Shown one piece after another: positions 8,621 through 16,238 of a DNA stretch of 64,000 bases (position 1 is its first letter; each line of letters begins with the position of its first letter). The notes beneath the pieces were generated by a model. That model searched no databases. It worked only from the letters and a program-made list of their open reading frames with translations, and had not been told where the DNA came from. Origin of the DNA: UBA6049 sp965662345. GTDB lineage: Bacteria; Bacteroidota; Bacteroidia; Flavobacteriales_G; Salibacteraceae. A program made the position numbers and the translations under genes. The stretch covers positions 124,001-188,000 of the forward strand of contig CBFIHE010000001.1 of NCBI GenBank assembly GCA_965662345.1, in the 5' to 3' direction.

Positions 8621-9653
8621 ACTTGGTGTTCACCTTGCGTGTAGTTCTGCCTTTTCCAAAACCACCTTTGTAGACTAATGTGAATTCTGGACCACCGAGA
8701 CCACCGTTAGCGCGTGGAATGCCTCCAATGTTGATATCATATGAAATACCAATGTTAAACCCACCAGTAGCAATTTTAACCATAGGAATAAACGCACTTC
8801 CAAACCGATGGTAGACTCCCAAGGCTAGTGATGAAGAGCTTAAAAAACCAGTTGTTTTGGCTCCGCCTTTCAACAAAAATCTAATATCACCTCCAACAAT
8901 AGTATTTCTTGAAGTTCCTTGATTAAAGTGCACAAAGTTTGGGAAAAACTTAATTGGAGTTCCCTGTCTTCCAAATTCAAGACCACCATTTACGACAACA
9001 CGAGTATCAAGTTTTTCCTCTTGTCCTAAAAAAGTGATGTCTGGTCTGTTTAGGTGAAAAGCTGCCAATCCTAAATAACCCTTAACCGTTTCTTCAGAAT
9101 TCCCGAAGTAATAGTTGATACCACCGCCAAAATCTACATGCGTGGTTGCATCAGACAAGTTGTCTTCATTAGGGTCTATGGATGTATCAAAACCTGTACT
9201 GGTCCATTGATTATCCCATCTTAAATCTGTTAAAGTGAGGGCCTTTTGAGCAAACCCAACGTTAAACCCAAGTGAAAGGTAATGGTTTGCATATCGATCT
9301 AAAATTTTAGTGTATGAAACACTCAGGTTCGCATTCAAGTTTGTAGCCTCAGAAATACCAGCTTGGTCTTGTACTATATTAACACCAACACCAAATAAAT
9401 CTTGATCAAATACATTCTGCGCTAATTGGAAATCACCAGAAGCACCTATAGTTTGGAAGGCACTACCAATGTTCTCCCATTGCCTACGATAATTAATGAT
9501 TCCTCTGAACTTTCCTTGAAATAGCCCCGCATTCGCAGGATTTAATTCTAACGGATTATTCATGTACTGAGAAAAATGTGGGTCTTGTGCTTCAGCCGTT
9601 AGTGAAAAGCACAAAAACGCTACAACCGAATAGATGTAATATATTTTCTTCAT
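8613..9653 (-). CDS. PorP/SprF-family type IX secretion outer-membrane protein
   Basis: The 346-residue product has a signal peptide (cleavage after AEA, about residue 22). The family opening DPHFSQYMNNPLELNPANAG follows, and then about 14 amphipathic beta strands ending in a short C-terminal strand, consistent with an outer-membrane barrel. PorP/SprF proteins help attach or deliver T9SS cargo bearing type B C-terminal domains. The gene lies 5 bases downstream of a gene encoding just such a cargo protein, the usual SprB-SprF-like pairing, so it is probably that protein's dedicated partner. The two form an operon. Confidence 0.9.
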   Translation of the reverse strand: MKKIYYIYSVVAFLCFSLTAEAQDPHFSQYMNNPLELNPANAGLFQGKFRGIINYRRQWENIGSAFQTIGASGDFQLAQNVFDQDLFGVGVNIVQDQAGISEATNLNANLSVSYTKILDRYANHYLSLGFNVGFAQKALTLTDLRWDNQWTSTGFDTSIDPNEDNLSDATTHVDFGGGINYYFGNSEETVKGYLGLAAFHLNRPDITFLGQEEKLDTRVVVNGGLEFGRQGTPIKFFPNFVHFNQGTSRNTIVGGDIRFLLKGGAKTTGFLSSSSLALGVYHRFGSAFIPMVKIATGGFNIGISYDINIGGIPRANGGLGGPEFTLVYKGGFGKGRTTRKVNTKFM

Positions 9654-9658
9654 AGTGC

Positions 9659-11911
9659 TTATCTAACGAGGGTTACATCGCCTTTTATGATTTCTTCAAA
9701 GCCATTGAGATAGGTGACTTTGGCAAAGTACATGAATACGCCTGGATTCAAATCTTGACTTTTCTGCTTACCGTCCCATCCCAACTCTTGGTTGAAGCTT
9801 TGGAATACGAGCTCTCCAGCTCTGCTGTACACGTAGAACTCTACATCTGTGATACCGTTTCCTTTAACGTATAGCACATCATTGTTTCCGTCATCGTTAG
9901 GCGAAAAAATATCTGGAACGCCAGCATAATACTCCTGTCTAACCAATACTCGCAAGGAGTCTGTTGCGCTACACCCGTGAGAATTAATGTTTGTTACATA
10001 ATACACGGTGTTTTCAAGTGGATTTACGGTAGGTGTCCTAGAGTTTACATCATTAATCATATAGTCTGGTGACCATACAAAATTAGGTGCTGTTCCAAAA
10101 GCTTCAATTCGTGTTGGTAAATCTATAATGATAGTCTCATCTGTACCCGCATCCACCTCAGGATAACTTGCTACAGAAATAAAGTTACTTCTCAATTCTA
10201 CATCTACACCGTAATCATTTACAGCAACCAACTGAACATTAAATCTTCCAGTATCGCTGTAGCATACTATAGGATTTCGCTCTATGCTTTCACGGTAAGG
10301 TAAGTCAGCTCCGTCAAATTGCCAATTCAGCGAATCTTCTCTAATACCTGTGCTAAAGAATTGAACACAAGTATTTTGACAGATTGAGTCTTTTTCAACT
10401 TCATATTTAGCAATTGGTGCTAGACATGAGTCTACCTGGATATAACCTGTTCTAACTCGTGTATCAGATCCATTAATATTACTTGCTGTTAGAATAACCT
10501 CATACAAACCTGGGGTTTGGTAGCAAATGTTTTGTGGGTTTTGAGACGTTGATGTAGCTGAGTCTGCTCCTGGAAATTGCCAGAACCAAGTTGAACCTGC
10601 ACCATTCATATTGGTACTTTGGTCTATAAAACCAATACAGTCTGCTGGGCAAAGTCTAGTAGCAGTAGCAATAAACTCTGCATTTGGCGGAGGGCATACT
10701 AAGACATTAATGTAGTTACTAGCCAGCGTATCGTAAATGCCATTACTATCATAAATAATCAATTCAACTCCATAGCTTCCAGATGTGCCATAGGTAACAG
10801 TTGGATTGTTTTGTGTACTGGTAACAGGTGTTCCTCCAGGGAAATTCCATCGGATACTGTCGATAGGAGCAGAACCAGCAATGGTATTATTGGTAAACGT
10901 TACTTGAGAGCCTTCACAAATAGATGTTGGTGAACCGTTGAAATCAAGAGTAGGGTCGTTACAAGGGTTAACGGTTACCTGAAATTGCTGTACGTCTTGA
11001 GTTATACCATCACTCACGATTAATTCAAAGGTAAAGGTAGTTGGTGTAGCTACCAGTGCAGCTTCAAAGATTACAGTTGACCCAATTAAAGCTTGCGGAC
11101 CATTATTTGCTCCGTTGAAATTCCATTGGTACGAATTAATAGCTGGACTGGTTTGAGCGCTAAAGTGAATAGTATCTCCAGTACACAATAGGGTTGGAAG
11201 CGGGTTAGGATAAGTAACATTTGCAATTACATTCGAAGGGGCTGTTATAGACATGTTGTCTATACTAAAAGAGGGTTGATCAGAACCTGTGGTGCTGTTC
11301 ACAAATCTAAAACCTATGTATATATCGGCCATGCCGTCTAATACACTTCCTTGGTAAGTCGTTTGTGTCCAAGTTGGGACAAGTCCTAAACTGGTGGTGA
11401 AATCTGCATTGGCCAATAAAGTCCAAGTACCAGTAGCTCCGTCTTTTGCATAAACCTCCGCTTGCGAGGCTGGCGAATTATTCAGAAACCAAAAGTCTAA
11501 TGTTACACCTGTTAAAGCAGATGCATCAACAGCAGTGTAGATTTCTGAAAAATAAGTTTCTCCATTGGGTGCAGAAGTATCTATATGAGCATTCTCAATG
11601 GGTGGTACTAATACCTGGCCAGCCTGACTTACAATGTGCATGTAGTTTTGGCTGTTAGGTGTAATAGCAGCAGGTTGTGCTGGAGTTGCTGGCACTGTAA
11701 TTGGACCTACAACTCCACCAGTGTAGGCTGAGTTGATTATCCATTCATTCTGCCCTGCTGTACCTACACCACCTAAATTTGTAGTATTCAATGATACGTT
11801 TGCATTTGTGCCTTCAAAATCCGTTGACCAAAGCTGTGCTTGGAGGTTGGCCACTGAAAAGACAACAAGCAATACTGTTCCCAAAAACGCGGAGAGTCCC
11901 TGTTCCGTCAT
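9659..11911 (-). CDS. Secreted PKD-repeat protein with T9SS type B (gliding-motility) C-terminal domain
   Basis: The 750-residue protein has a Sec signal peptide (hydrophobic 9-24, cut near LQAQ). An N-terminal jelly-roll-like region (about 30-230) comes before roughly four PKD/Ig-like domains (about 235-600) with recurrent YQWNFNGA-, IRWNFPGG- and WFWQFPGA-type strands. The C terminus carries the CHU_C block with PDIFSPNDDGNNDVLYVKG and GWDGK (about 665-750), the type B sorting signal. It should be exported by T9SS and displayed on the surface, perhaps as an adhesin. It is co-transcribed with the PorP/SprF gene. Confidence 0.9.
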   Translation of the reverse strand: MTEQGLSAFLGTVLLVVFSVANLQAQLWSTDFEGTNANVSLNTTNLGGVGTAGQNEWIINSAYTGGVVGPITVPATPAQPAAITPNSQNYMHIVSQAGQVLVPPIENAHIDTSAPNGETYFSEIYTAVDASALTGVTLDFWFLNNSPASQAEVYAKDGATGTWTLLANADFTTSLGLVPTWTQTTYQGSVLDGMADIYIGFRFVNSTTGSDQPSFSIDNMSITAPSNVIANVTYPNPLPTLLCTGDTIHFSAQTSPAINSYQWNFNGANNGPQALIGSTVIFEAALVATPTTFTFELIVSDGITQDVQQFQVTVNPCNDPTLDFNGSPTSICEGSQVTFTNNTIAGSAPIDSIRWNFPGGTPVTSTQNNPTVTYGTSGSYGVELIIYDSNGIYDTLASNYINVLVCPPPNAEFIATATRLCPADCIGFIDQSTNMNGAGSTWFWQFPGADSATSTSQNPQNICYQTPGLYEVILTASNINGSDTRVRTGYIQVDSCLAPIAKYEVEKDSICQNTCVQFFSTGIREDSLNWQFDGADLPYRESIERNPIVCYSDTGRFNVQLVAVNDYGVDVELRSNFISVASYPEVDAGTDETIIIDLPTRIEAFGTAPNFVWSPDYMINDVNSRTPTVNPLENTVYYVTNINSHGCSATDSLRVLVRQEYYAGVPDIFSPNDDGNNDVLYVKGNGITDVEFYVYSRAGELVFQSFNQELGWDGKQKSQDLNPGVFMYFAKVTYLNGFEEIIKGDVTLVR

Positions 11912-11979
11912 GTTTTTCCCTAGATTACTGATGGCGGCAAATTAAGCGCAATAATCAAAATAAGCAAATTCGCGGCCTA

Positions 11980-13035
11980 TTAATGCAGAGACGAGATAAA
12001 ATCCAAAACGTTTACTTTATCTGCATAATCTTTTAAATCTGGCTGCTGCGCTACTCCAAAAGGCAGATATTCTTTACCAACTACACACTGTATATTTTTC
12101 TCTTCTCGCTCCAAAAGCTCATTTATTTCTTTCGTTGAGTCGTAATAGTGGTAAAACAATGTGCCTATTGGTGAACCAATGCTTTGTTGAGGCTTAATAA
12201 TTAAGAAATTATTGTCTAGCAACCCTTCTTCACTATTGAGTAGCCAAACTGTGCGATTGTACTCGTAATTATTAGCATATTTTTTATTTTGACTCACCTC
12301 ATTTAATGGTTCTATGGCCTCAAAAAACTTGGAAAAATCATATCCTGAAGGCACAAACAAATTGGTTACATTTCTACATCCTAGCCCATAGAAAGTGAGG
12401 ATATCTTCCCCTAACAACTGAAGTTCTTCTTTACTCTCTGTGCCATTAAGTATGGCAATACTATTTCGATTTCCACGCAGTATATGTGGGTATTTTCCAA
12501 AGTAGTGCTCAAAGTAGCGCATGGAGTTGTTACTTCCTGTAGCTATAACGGCATCAATGGAGCTGAACCTTTCTGCGGTTAACTCTATGTAGTCTGAAAA
12601 TTTTGGTTCAATAGCTACTAAAATGTCAAGTACAAGTTTTGGCAGCAGTGGGTCTTTAGAAGAAGTTTTTGCTAGCACACGATTTCCAGAGATTAAAACA
12701 CTTAGTAAATCATGAAATCCAACCAAAGGGATGTTACCAGCCATGATTATTCCAATTGTTTTAGACTCTTTGGGCTCAAAGTTCTCACGGTAGCTTTTTG
12801 TCCAAGCAAATAATGACTCTTGATTGAGCCAAGGCAGTAAGTGCGAAATCGCTGTATGAACAGAGGTTTGATCAAACCAGCCATTGTGGTGAAACGCTAC
12901 TTGCGTATCTGCGGAAAAACGCTCTCCAAATGCAATACTCAACTCATGGTGCAATTCTCCGTTTAGTAATTCGTTTAAAACTACACCCAATTCAGTGAAA
13001 GAGTGAATTCGTTCCTCAAGTGTCATCTGTGTCAT
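11980..13035 (-). CDS. LuxC-like acyl-CoA reductase
   Basis: The 351-residue product belongs to the LuxC branch of the aldehyde-dehydrogenase superfamily. It has a central IIMAGNIPLVGFHDLLSVL segment, the VLAKTSSKDPLL block, the VIATGSNNS nucleotide-binding loop and the GLGCRNVTNLFVP motif containing the expected catalytic Cys. LuxC enzymes reduce acyl-CoA or acyl groups to aldehyde with NADPH. No luxA, luxB, luxD or luxE partner lies nearby, so the acyl substrate is unknown. It diverges from a secreted-protein gene and lies close to serC-serA. The start could also be the ATG three codons later. Confidence 0.85.
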   Translation of the reverse strand: MTQMTLEERIHSFTELGVVLNELLNGELHHELSIAFGERFSADTQVAFHHNGWFDQTSVHTAISHLLPWLNQESLFAWTKSYRENFEPKESKTIGIIMAGNIPLVGFHDLLSVLISGNRVLAKTSSKDPLLPKLVLDILVAIEPKFSDYIELTAERFSSIDAVIATGSNNSMRYFEHYFGKYPHILRGNRNSIAILNGTESKEELQLLGEDILTFYGLGCRNVTNLFVPSGYDFSKFFEAIEPLNEVSQNKKYANNYEYNRTVWLLNSEEGLLDNNFLIIKPQQSIGSPIGTLFYHYYDSTKEINELLEREEKNIQCVVGKEYLPFGVAQQPDLKDYADKVNVLDFISSLH

Positions 13036-13049
13036 TTATCTTGCCCTCT

Positions 13050-13057
13050 TACCTTTG
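13050..13057 (+). promoter_or_regulatory. -7 element (TACCTTTG) for the secreted-protein gene
   Basis: TACCTTTG matches the TAnnTTTG consensus and lies 17 bases upstream of the ATG at 13075. No convincing -33 TTG was seen. The element supports starting the gene at 13075 rather than at the upstream in-frame codon at 13003. Confidence 0.5.
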
Positions 13058-13074
13058 CAAAGCTACATCGCAAA

Positions 13075-13959
13075 ATGAAATCAATGTTCAAGTTTATATC
13101 AGCTCTGCTTTTTTGCTTTATGTTTCACGGCAGTTTTGCCCAAAAAGCCGAATTTGATTCGGTTTTACAGAGTATGCATGCTATTCGCAAAGCGATGTTG
13201 GTTGAAGAAGGCATTCCTCAACGTCAAAAGCTCAATGATGATTTTAAAGTAGCTCTTGAATGCTTCTTAAACCTTAAGGGTTCTTTTGAAGAAAGTACAG
13301 ATAGCCTGTCTTATTTTGGAGATTTATACAGCCCAGACCAGTCATTTCGGTTACTCACATGGAACTTGCCTTTAGAAGCGGGAAGGTTTTCCTATTTCTG
13401 TTATTTGCAAAAGAAAGATGAGACTTGGTATGAGCTTGTAGACACTAAGCATGAGGGTAGGAGGCTAGAGAATAAGTCATTTGAACACGATGAGTGGCTT
13501 GGAGCTCTCTATTACGAGATACTTCCAGTAAAGCACAAAAAGGAGAGGTTCTACTTCTTGATGGGTTGGGATGGGTATACAGACATGAGTAATCGAAAAA
13601 TTCTGGAGACCATGTATTTTGACAGCAAGGGCTTTCCAAAATTTGGTAAGCCTGTTTTGAAAACCAATCGTTTTACGAAAAGACGACTCATTTTAGAATA
13701 CACAGAAGACGCATACGCTACCTTACGCTATAATGCTGGCAAGAAGATGATTGTGTTTAGTCATTTAATGCCATTAAGGCCTGAATTAGAGGGCGTTTTT
13801 GAGTTTTATGCTCCAGATTTGAGCTATGATGGCTTCAAGCAAAAAGGGAAAGTTTGGGAGTTGGTAGAAGATGTTGATGTTCGCTCAGAAAAGACAGGTA
13901 AACCGTACAAAGACCCAAGAAAAGATAAGGATGTACCGGTAAAGCCAGAAAAACCTTAA
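13075..13959 (+). CDS. Secreted protein of unknown function
   Basis: With the ATG at 13075 the product is 294 residues and begins with a typical signal peptide (MKSMFKFISALLFCFMF, cut near SFAQ). The mature protein is rich in aromatic and charged residues, has mixed alpha/beta character and ends in a Lys/Pro-rich tail. No known domain was recognised. In many Flavobacteriales a ferredoxin gene occupies this place between the LuxC-like gene and serC. The upstream in-frame codons from 13003 would hide the signal peptide and lie upstream of the probable -7 box. Confidence 0.7.
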   Translation: MKSMFKFISALLFCFMFHGSFAQKAEFDSVLQSMHAIRKAMLVEEGIPQRQKLNDDFKVALECFLNLKGSFEESTDSLSYFGDLYSPDQSFRLLTWNLPLEAGRFSYFCYLQKKDETWYELVDTKHEGRRLENKSFEHDEWLGALYYEILPVKHKKERFYFLMGWDGYTDMSNRKILETMYFDSKGFPKFGKPVLKTNRFTKRRLILEYTEDAYATLRYNAGKKMIVFSHLMPLRPELEGVFEFYAPDLSYDGFKQKGKVWELVEDVDVRSEKTGKPYKDPRKDKDVPVKPEKP

Positions 13960-14025
13960 ACATTCCTTTAAGTTCACACGGTCTACTTTTTGTTTCTTCG
14001 TGCTAGAATTCTAAAACAAACAGAA

Positions 14026-15090
14026 ATGGCCAAAGTGCACAATTTCAGCGCAGGACCGTGTATCCTGCCACAAGAGGTTTTTCACCAAGCAGCAGCTGCG
14101 GTAATCAACTTTGATAATCTTAACCTATCTATTCTTGAAATTAGTCATCGCAGTCCAAGCTTTGTTAAAGTAATGGATGAGGCACAAGCCTTAGTGAAAG
14201 AAATGCTGAGCGTGCCAGAAGGCTATTCAGTACTATTTTTACAAGGAGGGGCAAGTACAGGGTTTCTTATGTCAGCATATAACATGCTGTCTGAAAATGG
14301 AACAGCAGCTTATGTAAACACAGGGACTTGGTCTAAGAAAGCCATTAAAGAAGCCAAGAAACTGGGGAACGTAAATGTGGTAGCATCCTCAGAAGACACC
14401 AATTTCAATTACATTCCTAAGGGATATGATATCCCTGCAAATGCTGATTACCTGCATTTAACAAGTAACAACACCATTTTTGGTACCCAAATAAAGTCGT
14501 TTCCAACTACGCAAGTTCCAGTAGTTTGTGATATGTCATCAGATATTTTCTCAAGAAAGGTGAATGTTGAAAATTTTGACGTTATTTATGCAGGAGCACA
14601 GAAAAACCTTGGCCCAGCAGGTGCAACTCTTTACATCGTAAAAGATGAGGTCTTTGGAAAGAGCGGAAGAGATATTCCTAGCATGTTAGACTTTAAGATA
14701 CATGCAGAAAAGGAGTCTATGTTCAACACGCCTCCTGTTTATAGCACCTATGTTAGTATGCTCAACTTACGCTACATGTTGCAGAATGGTGGACTAGAGG
14801 CTGTGGAGAAAAAAGCTGAAGAAAGAGCTGGACTACTTTACAATGAGATAGACAGCAACCCATTGTTTGAAGGAGTAGCTGCCAAAGAAGACCGTTCAAA
14901 CATGAACGCTACGTTTGTGCTTACAGATGAGTCCAAAAAAGATGCTTTTGATGCAATGTGGAACGCTGCTGGTATTTCTGGTATCAAAGGTCACCGCTCC
15001 GTTGGCGGATATAGAGCAAGCATGTACAATGCCCTGGAAATAGAGAGTGTTGAGACTCTCGTGAACGTAATGAAGAAATTGAATAGCTAA
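14026..15090 (+). CDS. serC: Phosphoserine aminotransferase
   Basis: The 354-residue product begins AKVHNFSAGPCILP, the SerC signature. It carries EISHRSPSF and FLQGGASTGF, with the PLP lysine in AGAQKNLGPAG (Lys193). It transaminates 3-phosphohydroxypyruvate with glutamate, step two of serine synthesis, and the same enzyme can serve vitamin B6 synthesis. The ATG at 14026 gives the conserved N terminus; 12 upstream in-frame codons from 13990 have no family counterpart. serA follows after 11 bases, so the two form an operon. Confidence 0.97.
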   Translation: MAKVHNFSAGPCILPQEVFHQAAAAVINFDNLNLSILEISHRSPSFVKVMDEAQALVKEMLSVPEGYSVLFLQGGASTGFLMSAYNMLSENGTAAYVNTGTWSKKAIKEAKKLGNVNVVASSEDTNFNYIPKGYDIPANADYLHLTSNNTIFGTQIKSFPTTQVPVVCDMSSDIFSRKVNVENFDVIYAGAQKNLGPAGATLYIVKDEVFGKSGRDIPSMLDFKIHAEKESMFNTPPVYSTYVSMLNLRYMLQNGGLEAVEKKAEERAGLLYNEIDSNPLFEGVAAKEDRSNMNATFVLTDESKKDAFDAMWNAAGISGIKGHRSVGGYRASMYNALEIESVETLVNVMKKLNS

Positions 15091-15101
15091 AACATAAAAG
15101 C

Positions 15102-16064
15102 ATGTCAGTAAAGATTTTAGCCAATGATGGCATAGCCGATGATGCTGTAGCACGCTTAGAAGCTGCAGGTTTTACGGTAGATACCAATAAACGCGAACAA
15201 GAAAACTTGGTGGATGCCATCAACAATGAAGATTTCAAAGTAGTGTTGGTAAGAAGTGCAACCAAGATTCGTAAAGAGTTGATTGATTCTTGTCCTGGAC
15301 TTGAAATGATTGGTAGAGGTGGTGTAGGAATGGACAATATTGATGTTGCCTATGCAAGAGAAAAAGGTCTAACGGTATTCAATACTCCTGCAAGCTCATC
15401 TCAGGCAGTAGCTGAATTGGTAATGGCTTGTATGTTCAGCTTGGCGAGAGGTGTTTACGATGCAGATAGAGTAATGCCAAAAACAGGTGCTGCCGAGTTT
15501 AAAGCTTTAAAGAAGAAATACGGTAAAGGCATTGAGCTAAGAGGCAAGAAGTTAGCTGTAATTGGTTTTGGAAGAATAGGTCAATTTGCAGCACGTTACG
15601 CTATGGGAGCAGGAATGGAGATTTTAGCTGTAGATGCGTTCATTAATGAACCAGTTGAAATAGACTTGCAAATACCTGGAGTAGAGGCTAAAGTAAAAGT
15701 TTCTACTGTTGGAATGGATGATGCATTGAAGCAAGCAGATTTCATTACCCTGCACGTTCCTGCTCAGGCCGATGGTTCTGCAGTAATCGGAGCTTCGGAG
15801 TTCAACAAGATGAAGGACGGAGTACGTTTGGTGAACCTGGCTAGAGGTGGTGTAGTAGATGAAGATGCACTTTTGGCAGCGTTAGAAAGCGGAAAAGTTG
15901 TCGCAGCGGCATTAGACGTTTTTGAGAATGAGCCAACGCCAAGAGAAGATTTACTTACTCATCCCAATATTTTGAGCACTCCACATATAGGTGCGGCAAC
16001 GGTTGAAGCTCAAGCCAGAATAGGTGGTGAGATTGCTGAGAATATAGAAGCTGAATACGCTTAA
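15102..16064 (+). CDS. serA: D-3-phosphoglycerate dehydrogenase, short form without ACT domain
   Basis: The 320-residue product is a D-2-hydroxyacid dehydrogenase. It has the Rossmann motif GFGRIG at 155-160 and the catalytic triad Arg248 (NLARGG), Glu277 (VFENEP) and His295 (STPHIGA). The protein ends just after the catalytic core, so the C-terminal ACT domain that gives serine feedback in longer SerA proteins is absent. Allosteric control by serine through that domain is therefore unlikely. Placement directly after serC supports the phosphoglycerate substrate over other hydroxyacids. Confidence 0.95.
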   Translation: MSVKILANDGIADDAVARLEAAGFTVDTNKREQENLVDAINNEDFKVVLVRSATKIRKELIDSCPGLEMIGRGGVGMDNIDVAYAREKGLTVFNTPASSSQAVAELVMACMFSLARGVYDADRVMPKTGAAEFKALKKKYGKGIELRGKKLAVIGFGRIGQFAARYAMGAGMEILAVDAFINEPVEIDLQIPGVEAKVKVSTVGMDDALKQADFITLHVPAQADGSAVIGASEFNKMKDGVRLVNLARGGVVDEDALLAALESGKVVAAALDVFENEPTPREDLLTHPNILSTPHIGAATVEAQARIGGEIAENIEAEYA

Positions 16065-16093
16065 TAAAACAAGTTGAGTTTGTAGTTATTTAC

Positions 16094-16130
16094 CCCTCTT
16101 TCCGATTAAATCGGTTAGAGGGCTTTTTTA
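16094..16130 (+). terminator. Rho-independent terminator after serC-serA
   Basis: A long hairpin pairs CCCTCT-tt-CCGAT with ATCGG-tt-AGAGGG (16094-16122), with two unpaired T residues in each arm. A run of T follows at 16124-16129. It lies about 30 bases after the serA stop. Confidence 0.85.
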
Positions 16131-16222
16131 TTTAAGCCTGTCGCATTTTTATCGGTTAAACCGCTAAAAGAAGCTAAAACTCTTTTATGCTCCAGCTGTT
16201 CTTTCTCCAATATCTGGTTTCA

Positions 16223-16230
16223 TACATTTG
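16223..16230 (+). promoter_or_regulatory. -7 element (TACATTTG) of the MMPL transporter gene
   Basis: TACATTTG is a perfect TAnnTTTG match ending 8 bases before the ATG at 16239. Transcription would start within a few bases of the start codon, giving a leaderless or nearly leaderless mRNA. No clear -33 TTG was found. Confidence 0.5.
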
Positions 16231-16238
16231 ACTATCTA

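Noticed and set aside
13003..13074. Upstream in-frame start for the secreted protein
   Set aside because: It would bury the signal peptide and precede the TACCTTTG promoter element.
16153..16163. Palindrome CGGTTAAACCG between serA and the MMPL gene
   Set aside because: It is short, not placed at a recognised promoter and has no second copy near other genes here, so it is not supported as an operator.
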